From contig CM046835.1 of the NCBI GenBank assembly GCA_025618425.1, positions 15,943,672-16,007,671 on the forward strand: DNA of 64,000 nt. The letters are read 5' to 3'. Below the pieces are notes generated by a model that saw only the letters and a program-made list of their open reading frames with translations, did not search any database and was not told where the DNA came from. The DNA is from Heliocidaris tuberculata. Taxonomy: Eukaryota; Echinodermata; Echinoidea; Camarodonta; Echinometridae. Every line of letters starts with the position of its first letter. Within the stretch, counting starts at the first letter, position 1. Positions 21,201 through 30,564 of this stretch are shown piece after piece. The translations under genes were made by a program, and so were the position numbers.

Positions 21201-22336
21201 CAAAAGTGTGGTGGCCAGGAATGGAAAGGGACGTTGAACGCTATATCAGATCCTGCCACGGATGTCAGATTACCAGCAGGCCTGATCCACCTGAGCCTGT
21301 TAGAAGCACGCAGTTGCCTACACGCCCCTGGGAAGACGTAGCGATAGACTTTCTTGGACCACTTCCAACTGGCGAGTCGTTGCTGATTGTTGTTGACTAT
21401 TACAGCAGATATTATGAGTATGTGATAATGAAGTCAACAACTGCAGAGAAAACTGTAGCTGCATTGACTGAGATGTTTGCAAGGCATGGCCTACCCTCAA
21501 CGCTTTTCTCAGATAATGGGCCGCAGTTTGTGTCAGAGACGTTTGCAGACTTCATGAAGATCACTGGTATTCACCACCACAGAGTAACACCCAAATGGCC
21601 TCAAGCCAATGGAGAGGTCGAACGCCAGAACCAGTCGCTGGAGAAAAGGATGCGAATAGCCATTGCAGAAGGCAAAGACTGGAAGCAAGCCTTACTAACA
21701 TATGTGGCCGCCTACAGAGCCACTCCCCACAGCACCACGGGGAAAAGTCCAGCAGAACTCTTGTTCGGACGCAGAATTCGAACAAAGATCCCTGTCGTTG
21801 GTGAGATTGTTACAGACTATGACCTGGAAGTAAGAGATCTGGATGCTGAACGGAAGGGAGCAGCCAAGTACTACGCAGATGCCAGGAGGAACGCCAAGCC
21901 ATCAGACATTATGCCGGGAGATGAAGTTCTGGTCAGACGAGATGTCCGGCACAAGATGGACACGCCATTCCTTCCCACTCCCTACACGGTGTTGTCTAGA
22001 AAGGGCAGTCAGGTGACAGTCCAATCACCTGATGGTGTCACGTATGAAAGGAACGCTTCGCAGGTGAAGAGATATCTTCAACAGGTGCCAGCAGCACCAG
22101 ATGCAGTTGTCAACAACATCGAGCCTGGGGGACTGGGCAATCCAGACGTTCTTCCAGATGACACTGGAGCAGAGCAACGAGCTTCAGGTTTCTCGCAGGG
22201 GTCTCAACGCGCTGAGCGAGGAGAACTGAACAACAGTGAGATGGTCAACGATTCAGGGGAGCCGACTTCCTCTGGAGGAAGACCACATCGCCATCGCAGA
22301 CCACCAAAGCGATACAACGATTTTCACTGTTATTAA
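18251..22336 (+). CDS. gag-pol: Gag-Pol polyprotein of Ty3/gypsy retrotransposon
   Basis: One open frame of 1361 residues from the first ATG after the leader (18251). The frame is open further upstream, to a TTG at 18239, but that is not an ATG. Order of parts: Gag (about 1-210); two zinc knuckles, C216-C231 (CX2CX4HX6C, the last gap longer than the usual X4) and C238-C251 (CX2CX4HX4C), with a Lys-rich tail; aspartic protease with DSGS at D322; RT with D546 (KLDLKWGFHQL) and the pair D608/D609 in ISDDII, where most families have YxDD; RNase H with D755 (TDAS) and D821 (TDHRPL); integrase with HEGH and CHGC zinc ligands, then D1033, D1088 and E1124 (DD35E); and a C-terminal FLPTPYTV segment like the GPY/F module. 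The tail after about 1285 is Pro/Gly/Ser-rich and low-complexity. There is no frameshift between gag and pol, so both come as one product to be cut by the protease. All catalytic residues are in place. Confidence 0.97.
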   Translation: MAFGGADIKGLCQFDSTGDASVVSERWQRWYEEFDAYADSLGVFVDGADRAQLTRRRALLMYSAGPAVREVFKTLEDTGTKADYTKAVNALEKHFVVQSNSTFQRHVFRQITQQTDETISQMVTRLRKAAEGCAFGADLENQIRDQVVQGLRSPGLRRKLLEKGAALTLTETLATSASFEAVEAMDSQFRKLSSSSSVDRSPSSQVHKVSTDTRECFNCGRTGHGYKDSTCPAKGQVCRTCGKKGHFATKCRSASKPKAGSGKKVQKTGPKPKKKGRKHVRQVEHEDSDSADASEYAFSINGKKNARCEIEIGGVSVDIIVDSGSDTNIIDKRLWEEMKERKIVCSSRKCGKKIYTYTSKTPLETIGTFTAEVKAAAKSVVAEFVVIKEQGEPLLSRDTAEKLGILHIGPVRDQVHAVKDSYSDLKNEFSSVFSGFGKLKGRSVKLNINEQVTPKAQPVRRTPFGLRKKVEQKIEELIQLDIIEPVEGPTLWVSPVVIIPKANGEIRLCVDMREANQAVVRERHPIPTIDDILHELSTSRVFSKLDLKWGFHQLEIEPESRKITTFVTHCGLYRYKRLLFGVNAAPEIYQHEIHKVIQGIPGTANISDDIIVHGATREEHDERLRQTLTRLREAGLTVNPDKCLLGVTEMVFMGHKLTNNGMNPADKKIEAVKQVREPESATEVRSFLGLVNFCGRFIPDLATIAEPLRRLTRKNTHFVFGPEQKAAFQTLKERLMGAHTLGYFDPSAPTQVVTDASPVGLGAVLIQKQGDKSRVIAYASKALTDVERRYSQTEKEALGLVWACEHFHAYLYGIEFELLTDHRPLETIYGPRSKPCARIERWVLRLQQYQYRVKYIPGRSNIADSLSRLLKMETSSSSTLSSEAETYVRFVAVNATPRAVMTREIEEESDADPDLQDVRERIKTGDWGKSKTTYAAIRDELCIIGKCVLRGNRIVIPEKLRPRMVALAHEGHLGCVGTKQNLRTKVWWPGMERDVERYIRSCHGCQITSRPDPPEPVRSTQLPTRPWEDVAIDFLGPLPTGESLLIVVDYYSRYYEYVIMKSTTAEKTVAALTEMFARHGLPSTLFSDNGPQFVSETFADFMKITGIHHHRVTPKWPQANGEVERQNQSLEKRMRIAIAEGKDWKQALLTYVAAYRATPHSTTGKSPAELLFGRRIRTKIPVVGEIVTDYDLEVRDLDAERKGAAKYYADARRNAKPSDIMPGDEVLVRRDVRHKMDTPFLPTPYTVLSRKGSQVTVQSPDGVTYERNASQVKRYLQQVPAAPDAVVNNIEPGGLGNPDVLPDDTGAEQRASGFSQGSQRAERGELNNSEMVNDSGEPTSSGGRPHRHRRPPKRYNDFHCY

Positions 22337-23378
22337 GTGGAGGAAATCTTTTGCTTTGGATCATCTAATATGGAGCATGTGATTTTTTTTTGATATTTGA
22401 AAATGCATTGAAAATCGGAAATCTACCATATTTGGAATCGTGCATAATCAGGACATTCTTGTGAAAGTGAAATTTTGATGGAAGTCAGATTGGAGCCCAT
22501 TATTTTGTGAAAAGTGCTTGAAATTTGTAAAGTGGAAACGGAAAATTTCAAAGTTGGATCGCAGTGAAGCGTGATGTTACATGTGGAAAATCTTATTTGC
22601 ATATTATACCGAGTGAAACACCAAGGATCGAGGATTCATTTTTGCAAAATTGTGTCACAAGTTGAAAGCGAATCAGTGTGGAGATCAGTTTCATTTTTTT
22701 CAAGTTTCATTGCCAAGATGGTGTGCTCAGTTTGTGAAAATTCAGTTTGTGAAAATTTAGTTTCAATGATCTAATTCTCAGAGAAGGATAAGCATTTATT
22801 TTTGGAGCCACATGCAGCCATTCATATTCATGTGAAATCGTTTATGCGACAAATCACAGCAGAGGATCTACATTGTGTATCATTGGAAACACTGTGAAAT
22901 ATATTTTGTTTCTTGTTAATAGTGTTGGAAACCAAGCATTCTTTGAAAGGAAAGGAGAGATGATATTAGTCAAATGAGCTGAAAATATTTGTGCATTTTA
23001 TGTTTGTTGTGATGATAACACCAGCAATTTTGAACGTTGGATTTCAAAGGGATTGCATCAAAGTTTGATACATGTACATCAGAGAGAAGTTGATGCACAC
23101 TTATTAGAATGAAGAACATAAGACCAAATGAACAAAGGACTCAGTGACAGTCAGACATGTTTATTGAAGTCTGACTTATTAGTCAAGGAAAAACAATTTT
23201 AAAAGATACATTGTACATGTAGATATGAACATTTATTGCATGTTGATACAGAGGAAAAGTTAATTCCTTTTAATTCCTTTCTTGTTTGAAAGTTTTGAAA
23301 GTTACAGTTACCTTTGCAGAAAAAGGGATTACTCTTTGGACAGGAGAAAATTATATGATATGTAATTTTTCTTGTGAT
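22337..23378 (+). other. Non-coding segment between pol and 3' LTR
   Basis: About 1040 bases with no env-like frame, no signal peptide and no membrane segment; the longest frames are under 85 codons. It has internal echoes (TCAGTTTGTGAAAAT twice near 22728-22755; TTAATTCCTTT twice near 23260). Its base composition is AT-rich like host DNA. It may act as a 3' UTR or packaging region, or be captured sequence. It is present in a young copy, so it is probably normal for the family. Confidence 0.7.
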
Positions 23379-23388
23379 AAGGGAGGGA
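23379..23388 (+). promoter_or_regulatory. Polypurine tract
   Basis: AAGGGAGGGA directly precedes the 3' LTR. It is the expected plus-strand primer position. Confidence 0.85.
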
Positions 23389-23582
23389 TGTAGTGACCTG
23401 TATGTTTGTAATGCATAGCATGTTGCACTCACTTTAAAGGTCACGGTGAAACTAGGTCACTCGACACATGTGACCGAGAGATCGGGGTACATAGTAATAA
23501 ACGTGAGTTGAAGTTTATTTCACCTTGTCCGAAATGTGTCCTATTTTGAAGTGATCATCTGTGTAGGACTACAGATGTGATA
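23389..23582 (+). repeat. 3' LTR, 194 bp
   Basis: Same length as the 5' LTR, with no difference found by eye. It is followed at once by CTAAG, the second copy of the target duplication. Confidence 0.96.
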
Positions 23583-23587
23583 CTAAG

Positions 23588-24554
23588 GGCGGGGGAAAAT
23601 TGAGTATAGCCCCTGCCCCTTACTTCCGAGGCCTTGACTTGAACCGTGTTTCTACAGAACAGTCTTTAGAAACACTACCTCATTAATATGCAAGGAAATG
23701 GTGAAGAGACCGAGTAAGAAACGATAAAATTAGAGCACTAGAAAATGTAAATATTTTTCATTGTTTTACTGTAAAATGATTTATGTCATATTATTTTTCC
23801 TTGCGAGTGGATGGAAAGACGGTGTTACCCATTCTATTTGTGGGCCTTGTAGTAGACGGGATTTGTAAATAATAATAATTGTGACCATTTGTACCGCGCC
23901 ATGTTTGTCAAAAGTCATAAGTAGAAAAACACTGCATCTATATTAATCTGCAAGGGAGCGAAGCCAAGGAACTATAAATTCCCATTCTCTGCCCCCCCCC
24001 CCCCCTTTCCTCGGCTTCTATGACAGGCCCTGGCACGCGTCGAGCCCACCAGTCTGAGAGCTAATTTGAAAGTCCTTGTATATTATTCACTGAGATAAAC
24101 TATGATACAATGTATTAACTTAAAACAAACAAATCAATAGCTTTTGCATTATTGTAAAGAACAGTCATGTAGATCTTCAACAAAAAAACAACTTTCAATC
24201 AAACATAGAGGCCAAATTTTTTTTAGTCGCTCGCAAATAGTTACATGAAAGGGGAATTTCACCTTGGTATTTAGCTGATTTAAATAAAAGCAGAAAATAT
24301 ATTTTTTTAGTACTGCAGGGCAAATGGGATGGGCCCTTACAAGATACGTCACGGAGTCGGTTGCCAAGTTGTGTTTGATTGATTACAACTTTAAAAAATT
24401 AATAACATTCTCATTTCTTATCAGATTTTACTCAAACTTTTATTGGTCTGTTATTTCAATTTTCCCCATTCCTTTAACATTTTTAAAACAATGTAAGAAA
24501 GAAAACTGTATAAATGTATCTGAATTTTCACTTTTCAGTTTGAAATTCAGTGTT
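23588..24554. other. Spacer after the retrotransposon, no gene supported
   Basis: AT-rich DNA with C(14) at 23993. TAAATAATAATAATTGTGACC near 23866 followed by ACCGCGCCATG looks like the tail junction of a minus-strand SINE/LINE, but no body can be traced. Confidence 0.45.
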
Positions 24555-24775
24555 CAGTGACGGCACTGGGATTTTAAAATTGCACAGAGGCAGGATGGGG
24601 CATTATTAAAAGAGGAAGTGGGCACAGCTCACTGGAAGTGATAAGGGGCATTTAGGGGAAAGGGGGAGGGTACTTATGAACAAAACCGTCACTTATCAGA
24701 CAAAAATAGACTGAATCTACTTGAAAATGTGGGGTATTGTGCCCCCAGCCCCCTTGGGAGGGGGGGGGTGGAGAG
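24555..24775. mobile_element. Decayed hAT-like element with GGGGCACTTATCAG words
   Basis: CAGTGACGGCACTGGGATTT at the left is like the 29818 family. The interior has GGGGCATTTAGGGGAAAGGG and GTCACTTATCAGAC, and the right has CTACTTGAAAATGTGGGG then TGTGCCCCCAGCCCCC. No right terminus or target duplication is found. Confidence 0.6.
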
Positions 24776-24892
24776 GAGGGAGGCTGTCGTTGTGATACCG
24801 AGGGCTAATTGTGCTAGGGGGTAACTTTCCGGCGGGGGTAGTTGTCCTTGTCTTAGATTTATCTCTCACCTCCCACGAAATTTTTGAGATTA

Positions 24893-24904
24893 GAAATAAT
24901 AATG

Positions 24905-24971
<67 letters not shown>

Positions 24972-24993
24972 TAATAATACAAATAATAATACA

Positions 24994-25036
<43 letters not shown>

Positions 25037-25140
25037 TAATAATAATAACAATAATAATAAAATTATGTTACAATTATATAGCGTATTCCGTGAATACTTC
25101 ATTGCACTTTACAATGTCATTTATTATTATTACCCAAGAG
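24893..25140 (-). mobile_element. LINE/SINE 3' tail with long (ATT)n, minus strand
   Basis: On the minus strand, unique sequence reads ACGCTATATAATTGTAACAT and then runs into about 160 bases of ATT repeats. A GCGCTATATAA(N)TT leader before (ATT)n is the standard 3' end of many invertebrate LINE/SINE families. Only the last 70 or so bases of body are left. Confidence 0.65.
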
Positions 25141-25377
25141 AGGTAAACGATGCACGAATTTTACTAGTTTGGAAAGAAAACTGATAGTAGGAAACTGCAT
25201 ATACACCTAGGTGTGGATGTGGAAGGGGGTTCTCCTCCAACCCTGAAAAATTATAGTTTTGAAATCCCTGATGTGTGTCATCATACGAGAGGGTCTTTAA
25301 AAAGAAAATCAGAGGATAAGACAATGCAATATACATCCGGAATGGATGTGGGAGGAAGGGGTTAAAGAACGGTGTAG

Positions 25378-25646
25378 AGCGGGGGGGGGGGGGACCCGGA
25401 GGCGGCCCTTGGGGGCTTCCGTTGCAATGAAGTGGAGCACAGGAGTGGCGAGTTGTGTTGGAGGAGTGTATTCCATAACATGGCCCGCGGAACCGGGGGG
25501 GGGGGAGGCTGGGGCCTGCAGCCCCCCACAGTTGTTTGAGTAGACACGTTTCATAAATTCCCCGAAAAAAGGTGCGAGATTGTCATTATTCAAGTGAAAT
25601 CAAATCAGCCCCCCCCCCCACTTTCAAAAATGCTTCGCGGCCCCTG
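25378..25646. mobile_element. hAT-like fragment, right end shared with 42170-42327
   Basis: From TGCAGCCCCCCACAGTTG (25517) onward, this segment matches 42177-42327: TTGAGTAGACACGTT, GAGATTGTCATTA, GTGAAATCARATCAGCCCC, C-run, CACTTTCAAAA, then GCGGCCCCTG. Reversed, the end is CAGGGGCCGCGAAGCATTTT, close to the 49198 end CAGGGGCGGCGGAGCATCTT. The left end is not identified. Confidence 0.6.
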
Positions 25647-25649
25647 CAT

Positions 25650-26929
25650 AACTATAGCTTATTCAAACTTTTAAAAGACTAACTGGATGATTATTCACTA
25701 TAACGATATAATTTCCTCACTTTACTGAAAGTTCTTATTATTTCTAGAATTTTCAAGGGGGCAACTTGCCCCTCCCCTTTGCCCCTTAAAATAAGATATC
25801 GAAGTCCCTTCGCACTGTAGGGAGCTTTTGTATTTTCAATCTTCTAAATTTGCAAAGAGAGATTTAAGGAAAATGAGAAGTCACTGCCCGCTCTGGTGAC
25901 GCTCCTGCGCCCTTCGTAATTTATTTTATATATTTCAAATTAGGCTGGTTGGTGAGAAAAACTCCTTTCGACATTTCATAGTGGCCCTTTCATCCATGAT
26001 TTTCTGACAAAGAGTGCGCAGGTTTGGTCAAGAATTAACGTTCCTCTGTGCATGTAGCCAGACCCCTCTATCCCATAACGGCATCAAAAACAAGTACCTT
26101 CGGACGGGCTCCCGTGTCTTCTGGTAAAGGTTATGCCGCCCCCCCCCCCCCCGGCATGTTCATGTTGTAAAGGACATGGGAGCGACCTTATCAGGCACAT
26201 TCATTACCACGAGTGAGTTGCCACTGACTTGAATTTGAAGCATCGCAAATGGCCGAGCACATTGATGTCCCCCCCCCCCCCCCCCCCCCGCCGTTCCACT
26301 CTATTTAAGAAAAAAGAGAAAAGGGGGAGGAAAAGGGAAAAAACTAGGAAAGACCAATTTTGGGGCGATTTTCACCTCCTATTCCAGCAGCGAGGTAGAC
26401 TGTTAATTTTATTCCATGTTTAGTATATTTTCATGACAAAATTAAATTTTTATTATGAATAAAGATTCAAGTTTGGCTTGGTCCCTTTGCTCACTCGAAG
26501 AAAAAGGTTTCGTTATGATCTTGAAAGTTTTTAAAAACTTCCTGTAACTATCCAAGGTAAAGTGCCTCAAATTCATTTCCACATAGTGTGTGAGGTTAAT
26601 ATCAGTTTTGTTTTGTTTTTTAATCAGGAAGGGGCGGGGGCAGTTTTATAGTTTGTCCCGGGCACCATAATTCCCTAGATAAGCACTGTTTATGACATTC
26701 CTATACCACAAGTTAAGTGCCTATCAAACGCCATAGAATGCCCACCCCCACCGCCCCCCCCAAAAAAAAAAATAATAATAAAAATAGGACGGGGGAATTG
26801 ACTGGATCAGTAAGAAAAGTGCAGTTTAGAGGAAGTCAGGTTGTACATACCGGTAATGCTAGAATCCGTGTATAATGAATGTTTACTGGATGCCTATATG
26901 GAGTGTGCTGCGCGAGCGAAAGGCCCCTC

Positions 26930-26962
<33 letters not shown>

Positions 26963-27260
26963 ATTTTCGGACTATTCCGATATGCTGCTCCACTATTACG
27001 TTTCTGGTTAATCTAGCTACTTTTTTGTGCAATTCATATTCATGGGCGTTGGGCAGACATTTCCCCGTAACTTGGTCTCACTCCGTCATTTTCTTTCCAC
27101 CTACGACTTGAAATGTCTTGCTGAGTATATGTATCTATCAACTGAATTCACCGGTTCAGCTCACTCGGAGGTGGGCGGGGTAGGATGGAGCACGGGGGCG
27201 ACTCGTAGGGCACAACCCAAGACTTGATGCCAGCCAGTGGCTCTTTTTGATATGTGGGGT
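25650..27260. other. Spacer rich in C runs, no gene supported
   Basis: C runs of about 15-29 lie at 26140, 26270 and 26932, and a C/A junction at 26755. The frames over them (for example 26229-26423) encode Pro or Lys tracts only. Confidence 0.5.
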
Positions 27261-27274
27261 CATAGTATCAAGGC

Positions 27275-28530
27275 CAGGGGCGGCTGAGCGTCTTTCAAAG
27301 TGGGGGTGGGGGGGGGCAGCAAAAAAGGGCACTTATTTGGGGAAAGGAGGCACCTACAAGGGGTGAACATAAAGCGAAAAATGGACCATTTTGTGACACT
27401 GGTATAACCCTACAATCTAATTAGTATAGTTATTATCAAGCATCACCTTCTTCCTTTTTATTGTGGGTCACTACTTCAGCTTTCCTGATACGCAGTTGTG
27501 TGTAATGGTCTAACGATTCATGTGCGAGAAAGCGAAGCGAGCGAGCAAAATTTTTTTGACTTTTTTCTATTGCTGGAGTCCTTGAGTTATACATTATTTA
27601 CAGCGATATACATGTACAATAAAAATGACAGCAGCAAATCTAATTGGGGGAATGTCGAATGATCTTTTAATTTGTACATTAACTCTGTCGTTTTCTTTAG
27701 GATTACACCGATACATACTTTATGCGATCTGCTTGATTTCATTATATACTGTAAGAGCTAGCGAGCGTAGCGAGCGAGTTATGGGGACATTTTCAGAAAA
27801 TACTGCACTTACTTGGTGTAAATTATTGGCACATTCGAGCGAGCGGAATGAGAAATCATTTGCTGGGGGGGGGGGGGGGGGGGGGAGAATTGTGCCCCTT
27901 TTGCCTCCAGCTCCGCTGCCTTGCATTGTAGTTGTATATAGTAATATGGGTACCTGTAAAGCCGAACCGATTCTTTGTAGCTAGATATCGCTCTTTTTGT
28001 CCAAAAAAAAAAAAAAAAAAAAAGAGTTGGAAATATAGGTAAAAGGGGGCACTTATAAGAAAAGGAAAGGGCTCTTATCAGAGATGGAAAGGAGCACTTA
28101 TAATAGGTGAAAAGGGGCGCTTATGAGAAGAGGAAAAGGGCACATATTAGAAGGTAAAAGGGGCAGCTATCAGAAGTAAACATGCACTTATCCAAGGAGA
28201 AAAGGGCATATATTAGAGAGAATACGGGGCAATATTTAGATTCGAAAAGGGGCACTTATCAGAAGGAGAAAAGGATAGTTATCAGAGAGATAAGGTGGCA
28301 GTTATCAGATTTGAAAAGGGGCACTTTTCAGAAGGCGAAAAAGGGGTGCTTATCAGAAGGGGAAAGGCACTTATTAGAAAGGAAAAGGGGCACATCTAGT
28401 AGTAAAAAGGGGCACTTATCGGAGGGAAAGGGGGCATTTTTCAGAAATAAAAAGGGCACTTTTGGGGTACTTGAAAAACTGGGGGCACTGTGTCCCCTGC
28501 CCCCCCCCCCCCACGGGCGCGCCGCCCCTG
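27275..28530. mobile_element. hAT-like element with GGGGCACTTATCAG minisatellite, 1256 bp, perfect TSD
   Basis: The left end is CAGGGGCGGCTGAGCGTC. The right end reversed is CAGGGGCGGCGCGCCCG. Both flanks are ATCAAGGC (27267-27274 and 28531-28538), a perfect 8-bp duplication. The inside repeats the plan of 10245-12018: CTTTCAAAGTGGGGG, spacer, GAGCGAGC palindromes at 27524-27546 and 27757-27780, then minisatellite units (28040-28450), GGGGTACTTGAAAAACTGGG and a C-run. No transposase. Confidence 0.92.
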
Positions 28531-28539
28531 ATCAAGGCT

Positions 28540-29350
28540 TTTCTTGATATAAATTTATTACTGCTCTTGCTAATACAGCTAATACTAATACAGGCAATAC
28601 ACGAGGGAGGATGGTGACCGTGTGAGAAAATTTTGGTTTTAAATGATGAAAGTTTGCATTTTAGAGCACTAATAAGCTTATTAAGCCTATACATCGTTGT
28701 AATGGAAAATTATTATTACATGTAATCTTCCTTTTCTGTTTTTCTTGAGAGTTTTTTTACCCCCAAACTCGAGGGCATGAGGGCTATCATGCAAGTACAA
28801 AATGTAATTTTCTTTGCCTCATTTTCTTCTTTTTTAGTGATTGCCTTTCCGAACTTCTATTATGAAAACAAAGGAAACGGTTACCTTTCCCTCATTTTCA
28901 GTTTATGCAAAAGTGAAGATAATAGACCACAAACCGCACTATACATGTCTTGAAAAAAAGGCTTGAAATGAAATAGGGCACCCCTAATATCAAGTTGGCT
29001 AGGCCTGAAAACGATGTTGATATACGTGGAAAGACATAACAATTATTAGTTCACGGGCCACAGAGCGTTTAAAAAGTGGGGGCAGGAGGTTGAGCATGAG
29101 TAAGAGCATAATATGTTATTATTAATATAAGTGTGTGTGTGTGCGTGTATGTGTGTGGAGGGGAAGCCTGCACTCCCTAGCCAGATCACCCCCCCCCCCC
29201 CCCCCCCCCGGTTCAGCGACCCCTGAACTTGATCATGATAGAGCCATCCATTTTCATAACAAAGAGGGGAATCCTGATAATCGGGATTTGATTTCCCAAA
29301 CTCTCATAGTCATATCCCATATCCCCTATGTAGAGAATAGAAGCGGTCTC

Positions 29351-29360
<10 letters not shown>
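28540..29360. other. Spacer with short repeats, no gene supported
   Basis: It contains the GTGAGAAAATTTTGGTTTT repeat at 28619, a GT-rich tract at 29129-29160, a C(20) run at 29189, and a poly-A run of about 35 at 29354-29383 that abuts the next repeat. Confidence 0.5.
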
Positions 29361-29362
<2 letters not shown>

Positions 29363-29385
<23 letters not shown>

Positions 29386-29605
29386 GCCTGGAATTAGACC
29401 ATTTAAAAGAAGACGTGACGTATTGAATAAAGCACACGTAATTGAACAGACGTGACGTGACGTAAGGTCACGACAGAGTACACGAAATTGGGTACACGTC
29501 ACGTAACGAGTAGACGTGACGTACCGTTTGGTTTTACGTGACGTCTACTGGGTACGCGTACTAGTAGACGTAGGTAGACCCCGATGGCTTGCCATAGTCT
29601 TGCAA
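29363..29605 (-). repeat. ACGTGACGT-rich dispersed repeat, copy 2, reversed
   Basis: Reading the minus strand: TGGCAAGCCATCGGGGTCTA, then ACGT words (CTACGTC, GTACGCGTAC, GACGTCACGTAAAA, TACGTCACGTC, TTACGTGACGTGTACC, TTACGTCACGTCACGTC), then AATTCCAGGCG and poly-T. The order agrees with 15455-15858. At least ten ACGT palindromes fall in about 200 bases. Confidence 0.75.
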
Positions 29606-29817
29606 CTATGCTTGCAACCCTCGAGGAGGCAGGCTGCACGCGGCATCATTCAACTTCAAGTCACTCATTCGAGGCAACTCGTCATTCTAGACAATACCAA
29701 AGCACAAGTATCCATATAGGTAAATCATTTTTGCTTGGCCCAAATATATAAATGCAGCTCTGCTGCAGGTTAATTGATAAAAACTTTCGGCGCTAGTGCA
29801 GTTGATTAAGTAGTGGG

Positions 29818-30556
29818 CAGTGGCGGCACCAAGGGGGGGGGGGGGGGGGGGCATGGGAGGGCATTTGCCCCCCCCCCCAGTCAGAAGATTTGCCCCCCCA
29901 GTTGCCGCCCCAATAATTTTCGGAGTGAAAAAAAATAAAAGGGTGGAAAATGAAAAAGAAAAGAAAAGGAAAGAAAAAAGTGAAAAAGGAATGGAGAAAA
30001 GAAGGAAAAAGAAAGAAAACGGAAACTTGGAAAGCAGTGGCGGCATCAAGGTGGGGGGGGGGGCATGTGGCAAATTTGTTCGCTCAGCTCGTGTAAATAT
30101 CCTCATATTTGGGTAGTTTTATAGCTGAATAATTTCTGTACATTTCCACTATAATAGTGTCAAAATTTTTGCTCGCTCGCTTCGCTCGCTCGCAATACAG
30201 GCCTATAACTCCCACCACATAATCAGGCCGTGAGATGATCAAATTTCCTCATATTGGGGTAGTTTTATAGCCGAATATGTAATTTCTGTACATTTTTACT
30301 ACGAAAAATGTCAAAATTTTTGCTCGCTCGCTTCGCTCACTCGCAGTATATAACTAACACCTCTTTATAATCGGGCAGTTCAGCTAGATGCTCAAAATGT
30401 CCTCATATCTGGGTAGGTTTATAGCCGAATATTCTGTACATTTTCACTACAAAAAGTGTTAAATTTTTTTTTGTCCGCCCTTGCCCCCCAACATTTTCTT
30501 TTGCCCCCCATTTGCCCCCCCCCCCCCCCACTTTAAAAATCCTGGTGCCGCCACTG
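29818..30556. mobile_element. hAT-like MITE, 739 bp, perfect 8-bp TSD, with internal 150-bp repeats
   Basis: The ends are CAGTGGCGGCACCAAGG and, reversed, CAGTGGCGGCACCAGGAT. The flanks are both GTAGTGGG (29810-29817, 30557-30564). A second left-end-like sequence, CAGTGGCGGCATCAAGG, lies inside at 30035. The right half has three direct repeats spaced 146 and 154 bp (CCTCATATTTGGGTAG at 30101, 30247, 30401). Two of them end in TCAAAATTTTTG followed by a 23-bp GCTCGC palindrome (30171-30193, 30322-30344). The A/G-rich part at 29930-30010 is simple sequence. Confidence 0.92.
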
Positions 30557-30564
30557 GTAGTGGG

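Larger units (their letters stand above)
18003..23582 (+). mobile_element. Complete Ty3/gypsy LTR retrotransposon, 5580 bp
   Basis: All parts are present in order: 5' LTR, tRNA-Ser type primer site, one gag-pol ORF (protease, RT, RNase H, integrase), a 1.05-kb non-coding segment, a purine tract, the 3' LTR and a CTAAG target duplication. The two LTRs look identical and the ORF has no break, so the insertion is very recent and the copy may be competent. The domain order (integrase last), a single fused ORF without an env gene, and zinc knuckles in Gag fit Metaviridae. The HEGHLG and ISDDII motif variants resemble those I associate with metazoan mag/SURL-like lineages; that placement is inference. 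Codons are noticeably more GC-balanced than the flanking AT-rich DNA. Confidence 0.97.

Noticed and set aside
22571..22774. Possible env gene after pol
   Set aside because: The longest frames are under 85 codons, with no signal peptide, membrane helix or glycoprotein features.
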